7,444 nt of DNA, taken from assembly GCA_028873745.1 (NCBI GenBank), contig JAPPNT010000131.1, positions 1 through 7,444 on the forward strand. Reading direction: 5' to 3'. Below are positions 4,559-7,444 of this stretch, piece by piece (the stretch's first letter is position 1; every line of letters begins with the position of its first letter). Both the position numbers and the translations under genes were made by a program. The notes beneath the pieces are model-generated. The model did no database searches, was not told where the DNA came from, and saw only the letters and a list, made by a program, of their open reading frames with translations. Source of the DNA: Chloroflexota bacterium (GTDB lineage Bacteria > Chloroflexota > Dehalococcoidia > Lucifugimonadales > UBA1127).

Positions 4559-7324
4559 ATGACCACCAGCCCAGGCAACATCGGCAACGTAGAGCCCCGG
4601 CGGATAGACGAGGAGCTGCGGGCTTCGTATCTCGACTACGCGATGAGCGTCATCGTGGCGCGGGCGCTGCCGGACGTGCGCGACGGCCTGAAGCCCGTGC
4701 AGCGGCGCATCCTGTACGCGATGGACGAGCTGGCCATGCGGCCGGGCTCGGGGTACAAGAAGAGCGCGCGGCTCGTGGGCGAGGTGCTGGGGAAGTACCA
4801 CCCGCACGGCGACGCGTCGGTGTACGACGCGCAGGTGCGGATGGCGCAGGCGTTCACGATGCGCTACCCCATGGTCGACGGGCAGGGAAACTTCGGCTCG
4901 ATCGACAACGACCCGCCGGCGGCGATGCGGTACACGGAGGCGCGGCTGGCGGCGATCGCGACCGAGATGCTGCAGGACATGGACCGCAACACGGTCGACT
5001 TCTCGCCGAACTTCGACGACTCGCTGAACGAGCCGAGCGTGCTGCCGGCGCGGCTGCCGTTCCTGCTCGCCAACGGGGCGTCGGGGATCGCGGTCGGCAT
5101 GGCGACGTCGATCCCGCCGCACAACCTGCGGGAGCTGTGCGACGCCATCACCCACATGATCGACAACCCGGACGCCACCGTCGACGACGTGATGAAGCAC
5201 ATCCAGGGGCCGGACTTCCCCACGGGCGGCATCATCATGGCGGGGCAGGGGAAGGCCAACGTCCACGCCGCCTACCAGACGGGCAACGGGCGCATCCTCA
5301 TGCGGGGCAAGGCGGACATCGAGGCCATCGGCCGCAACGGCGACCGGAGCCAGATCGTCATCACGGAGATCCCCTACCAGCTCAACAAGGCGAGCATGGT
5401 GGAGAAGATCGCGCAGCTTGCCCGGGACCGGAAGATCGAGGGCATCAGCGACGTGCGGGACGAGTCGGACCGGCAGGGGCTGCGGGTGGTCGTCGAGCTT
5501 CGGACGGCGGCGGACCCGGTGTACGTGCTGAGCAACCTGTACGAGCAGACGCCGCTGCAGATGGCGTACAACATGAACATGCTGGCGCTGGTGGACGGGC
5601 AGCCGCAGGTGCTGACCATCCGCGACATCCTGCACCACTACATCGAGTTCCGCGTCGACGTGGTCACGCGGCGGGCGCAGTTCGACCTGAACAAGGCGAA
5701 GGACCGCGACCACATCCTGGAGGGGCTGCTCAAGGCGATCGACAACCTGGACGAGGTCATCGCCATCATCCGGGGGTCGGACGACGCGGAGGCAGCGCGG
5801 AACAACCTCATCACGCGCTTCGACCTAACGCAGATTCAGGCGCAGGCCATCCTGGACATGCAGCTTCGGCGGCTGACGGCCCTCGACAACCTGCGGCTGG
5901 AGGAGGAGCACGCGGAGCTGACGACGCAGATCGCAGGGCTGGAGGCGCTGCTGGCGGACCCGGGGCTGGTTCGGGGCGAGGTGAAGCGCGAGAACCTGGA
6001 GCTTCGGAAGAAGTACGGCGACCGGCGCCGGACGGAGGTCCGCCCGGAGGAGGCGCGGCGCCTCACGCGCGACGAGCTGGTCGCGCACGCGGACATGATC
6101 GTGACACTGACCAACAACGGGTACACCAAGCGGACGAGCCTGAGCACGTACCGGCTGCAGCATCGCGGTGGCAAGGGCAAGGTCGGCATGCGCAAGACGA
6201 CCGAGGACGACGACATCCGGCTCACGCTGGTGTGCGACACCAAGGACACGGTCCTGTTCTTCACGGACGCGGGCCGTGTGTACTCCCGCAAGTGCTACGA
6301 CATCCCGGAGCCGAGCGGTCGCGTCACGCGAGGCACGCCCATCGGTGTGCTCATCCCCGCCATGCAGGACGACGAGAGCGTCACGTCGGTTGTCGCGCTC
6401 TCGGAGTTCGGGCAGGAGGGGTACCTGGTGATGGCGACGCAGCAGGGCGGCATCAAGCGGGTGCCGCTGGTGCGATTCGCGCGCATCCGCAGCAGCGGAA
6501 TCATTGCGATGGACCTGAGGGAGGACGACCACCTGGTCTCGGCGCGGAAGGCCATGGACGGCGACGAGGTGATGGTGGTGACGCGGCAGGGCAAGAGCGT
6601 GCGCTTCTCCATCGACGAGCTGCAGGTGCGGTCGCGGACGGCGGGCACGGTGCGGGCCATCCGGCTGCGGCCGGAGGACTACGTGCTGGCGATGGACATC
6701 GTCGCGCCGGAGGGCAAGCTGCTGCTCATGAGCGAGAACGGCTACGGCAAGCTGACCACGCTGGACGGCGACACCTCCAACAACAGCTTCCGCGCCCAAA
6801 AGCGGGGAGGCTACGGCCTGACGGCCTACCCCGCCGACGAGAAGACGGGCCCGCTGGCGGCGGCGCTCATCGTGAAGGGGTCTGAGGACCTGGTAGTGTC
6901 CACGTCGCAGCCGAACGTGATCCGACTGACGGTGAGCGAGGTACGCGAGAAGGGCCGCTACGCGCGCAGGGGCGTCAGCGTGGTGGACGTCGAGGACTAC
7001 CGGGTGACGTCGATGGCGATCCTGACGCCGGCAGAGGCTGAGGCGAGCGAGAATGCAGCGCCACAGCGGCCGTCGCGCCGGGGCGCAGGCGCTACCGACG
7101 CCGAGGCCAAGCCGGCGGCACGGCGCAGGCCGCGCCCGCCGCACGGGCAGGCGGCCTCGGACATCGAGGACGCGGCGGCGGGGGCCGAGCAGCTCGGCAT
7201 GCCGCTGGAGGACCAGGGGCTCGATCCGGACGATGCGGAGTTCTCCGACTCCGAGGAGGACGAGGACGACCTGGAGGTCGACGACCTCGCGGAGGATGAC
7301 GACGCTGAGGAGGACGAGGACTAG
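4559..7324 (+). CDS. gyrA: DNA gyrase subunit A
   Basis: This is the DNA breakage-reunion and wrapping subunit of gyrase. The winged-helix/tower core has the catalytic Tyr125 in AAMRYTE, the quinolone region HPHGDASVYD (81-90), VDGQGNFGS (106-114) and NDPPAAMRYTEARL (117-130). The IQAQAILDMQLRRLTALD segment (426-443) is the usual conserved hinge/exit-gate region. The C-terminal pinwheel (about 511-822) opens with the GyrA box QHRGGKG (534-540), the mark of gyrase as opposed to topoisomerase IV. Position 86 is Ala where E. coli has Ser83, as in Mycobacterium tuberculosis GyrA, while Asp90 matches Asp87. After the pinwheel comes an extended tail: an Ala/Arg-rich stretch (about 826-865), then an acidic end where 23 of the last 33 residues are Asp or Glu. 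GGAGGT, 8 nt upstream of the ATG, supports the start. At 921 aa it is slightly longer than E. coli GyrA (875 aa). Confidence 0.98.
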   Translation: MTTSPGNIGNVEPRRIDEELRASYLDYAMSVIVARALPDVRDGLKPVQRRILYAMDELAMRPGSGYKKSARLVGEVLGKYHPHGDASVYDAQVRMAQAFTMRYPMVDGQGNFGSIDNDPPAAMRYTEARLAAIATEMLQDMDRNTVDFSPNFDDSLNEPSVLPARLPFLLANGASGIAVGMATSIPPHNLRELCDAITHMIDNPDATVDDVMKHIQGPDFPTGGIIMAGQGKANVHAAYQTGNGRILMRGKADIEAIGRNGDRSQIVITEIPYQLNKASMVEKIAQLARDRKIEGISDVRDESDRQGLRVVVELRTAADPVYVLSNLYEQTPLQMAYNMNMLALVDGQPQVLTIRDILHHYIEFRVDVVTRRAQFDLNKAKDRDHILEGLLKAIDNLDEVIAIIRGSDDAEAARNNLITRFDLTQIQAQAILDMQLRRLTALDNLRLEEEHAELTTQIAGLEALLADPGLVRGEVKRENLELRKKYGDRRRTEVRPEEARRLTRDELVAHADMIVTLTNNGYTKRTSLSTYRLQHRGGKGKVGMRKTTEDDDIRLTLVCDTKDTVLFFTDAGRVYSRKCYDIPEPSGRVTRGTPIGVLIPAMQDDESVTSVVALSEFGQEGYLVMATQQGGIKRVPLVRFARIRSSGIIAMDLREDDHLVSARKAMDGDEVMVVTRQGKSVRFSIDELQVRSRTAGTVRAIRLRPEDYVLAMDIVAPEGKLLLMSENGYGKLTTLDGDTSNNSFRAQKRGGYGLTAYPADEKTGPLAAALIVKGSEDLVVSTSQPNVIRLTVSEVREKGRYARRGVSVVDVEDYRVTSMAILTPAEAEASENAAPQRPSRRGAGATDAEAKPAARRRPRPPHGQAASDIEDAAAGAEQLGMPLEDQGLDPDDAEFSDSEEDEDDLEVDDLAEDDDAEEDED

Positions 7325-7352
7325 CCTCGCACCAAGGCTGAGCATGGAGAGA

Positions 7353-7386
7353 GCGGCGCGCCGGGGGGGGGCCGCGGGTGGTTTTT
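7353..7386 (+). terminator. Weak terminator candidate after gyrA
   Basis: GCGGC (7353-7357) can pair with GCCGC (7371-7375) around a G-rich 13-nt loop. TTTTT follows at 7382-7386, six bases after the stem. The spacing and short stem are poor, but this is the first stem plus T-run after the gyrA stop codon. A smaller AGCCT/AGGCT stem (7323-7327 with 7335-7339) overlaps the stop codon. Confidence 0.3.
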
Positions 7387-7414
7387 GCTCCCCCACAGCG
7401 GGGGGGTATCATTT
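7387..7414 (+). terminator. Second terminator candidate after gyrA
   Basis: GCTCCCCC (7387-7394) pairs with GGGGGGGT (7400-7407), six Watson-Crick and two G·U pairs, around ACAGC. It is followed by ATCATTT. The stem is strong but the T-tract is interrupted. Together with the preceding candidate it could end the gyrase operon. Confidence 0.38.
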
Positions 7415-7444
7415 GGGGTAGTAAAAGAAACGGGGCCCCCCGCA

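Noticed and set aside
5137..6885. 582-codon + strand open frame overlapping gyrA in another frame
   Set aside because: Its composition is Gly/Arg/Ala/His-rich with no domain, and it lies wholly inside gyrA.
1885..7324. gyrB/gyrA pair as topoisomerase IV (parE/parC)
   Set aside because: The A subunit has a clear GyrA box (QHRGGKG) and a complete pinwheel domain, which identify gyrase.
5825..7396. 523-codon open frame on the minus strand opposite gyrA
   Set aside because: It is a shadow of gyrA with Arg/His/Leu-rich low-complexity translation and no family motif.

Overview
The window is high-GC bacterial DNA with all genes on the + strand. It holds the 3' part of a sensor kinase gene, then gyrB, a small PH-like gene and gyrA. 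I infer a member of the Chloroflexota, perhaps a Dehalococcoidia or SAR202-like lineage. The reasons are the kinase-receiver-winged-helix fusion in one chain, which I associate with that phylum, the actinobacterial/chloroflexal style of the GyrA breakage site, and the high GC. This assignment rests on recollection of family patterns, not on a search, and an actinobacterium-like lineage is not excluded. The genes around gyrB are not the usual dnaA-dnaN-recF set, so this is not the classical origin-region arrangement.

Layout: 2-1477 is a 5'-truncated two-component protein that combines a histidine kinase, a receiver and an OmpR-type DNA-binding domain. Positions 1478-1884 are non-coding but rich in structure: a strong GC stem-loop after the kinase gene, a second hairpin, an 11-base tandem repeat, a consensus TATAAT box, and a leader of about 240 nt before gyrB. 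By hand the leader folds into one long 5' hairpin and a compact four-way junction that ends at a run of six T. Two more hairpins lie before the gyrB ribosome binding site. Positions 1885-3963 are gyrB (GyrB, 692 aa), 4029-4508 a 159-aa PH-like protein of unknown role, and 4559-7324 gyrA (GyrA, 921 aa). The last 120 bases hold weak terminator candidates and dense G runs.

GyrB and GyrA form the A2B2 DNA gyrase, which introduces negative supercoils using ATP. The three genes are probably one operon: the gaps are 65 and 50 nt, and neither contains a recognisable promoter or a T-tract terminator. Each gap holds a stem-loop that directly abuts a GATAC-containing motif ahead of the ribosome binding site. 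Both gyrase subunits carry acidic additions near the C-terminus, GyrB has a Gly/Asn-rich insertion in its TOPRIM domain, and two quinolone-contact positions differ from E. coli. The best candidate for something undescribed is the structured gyrB leader (about 1641-1810, extending to 1884), which could be a cis-regulatory RNA or a separate small RNA. I do not recognise it as any known riboswitch or RNA class.
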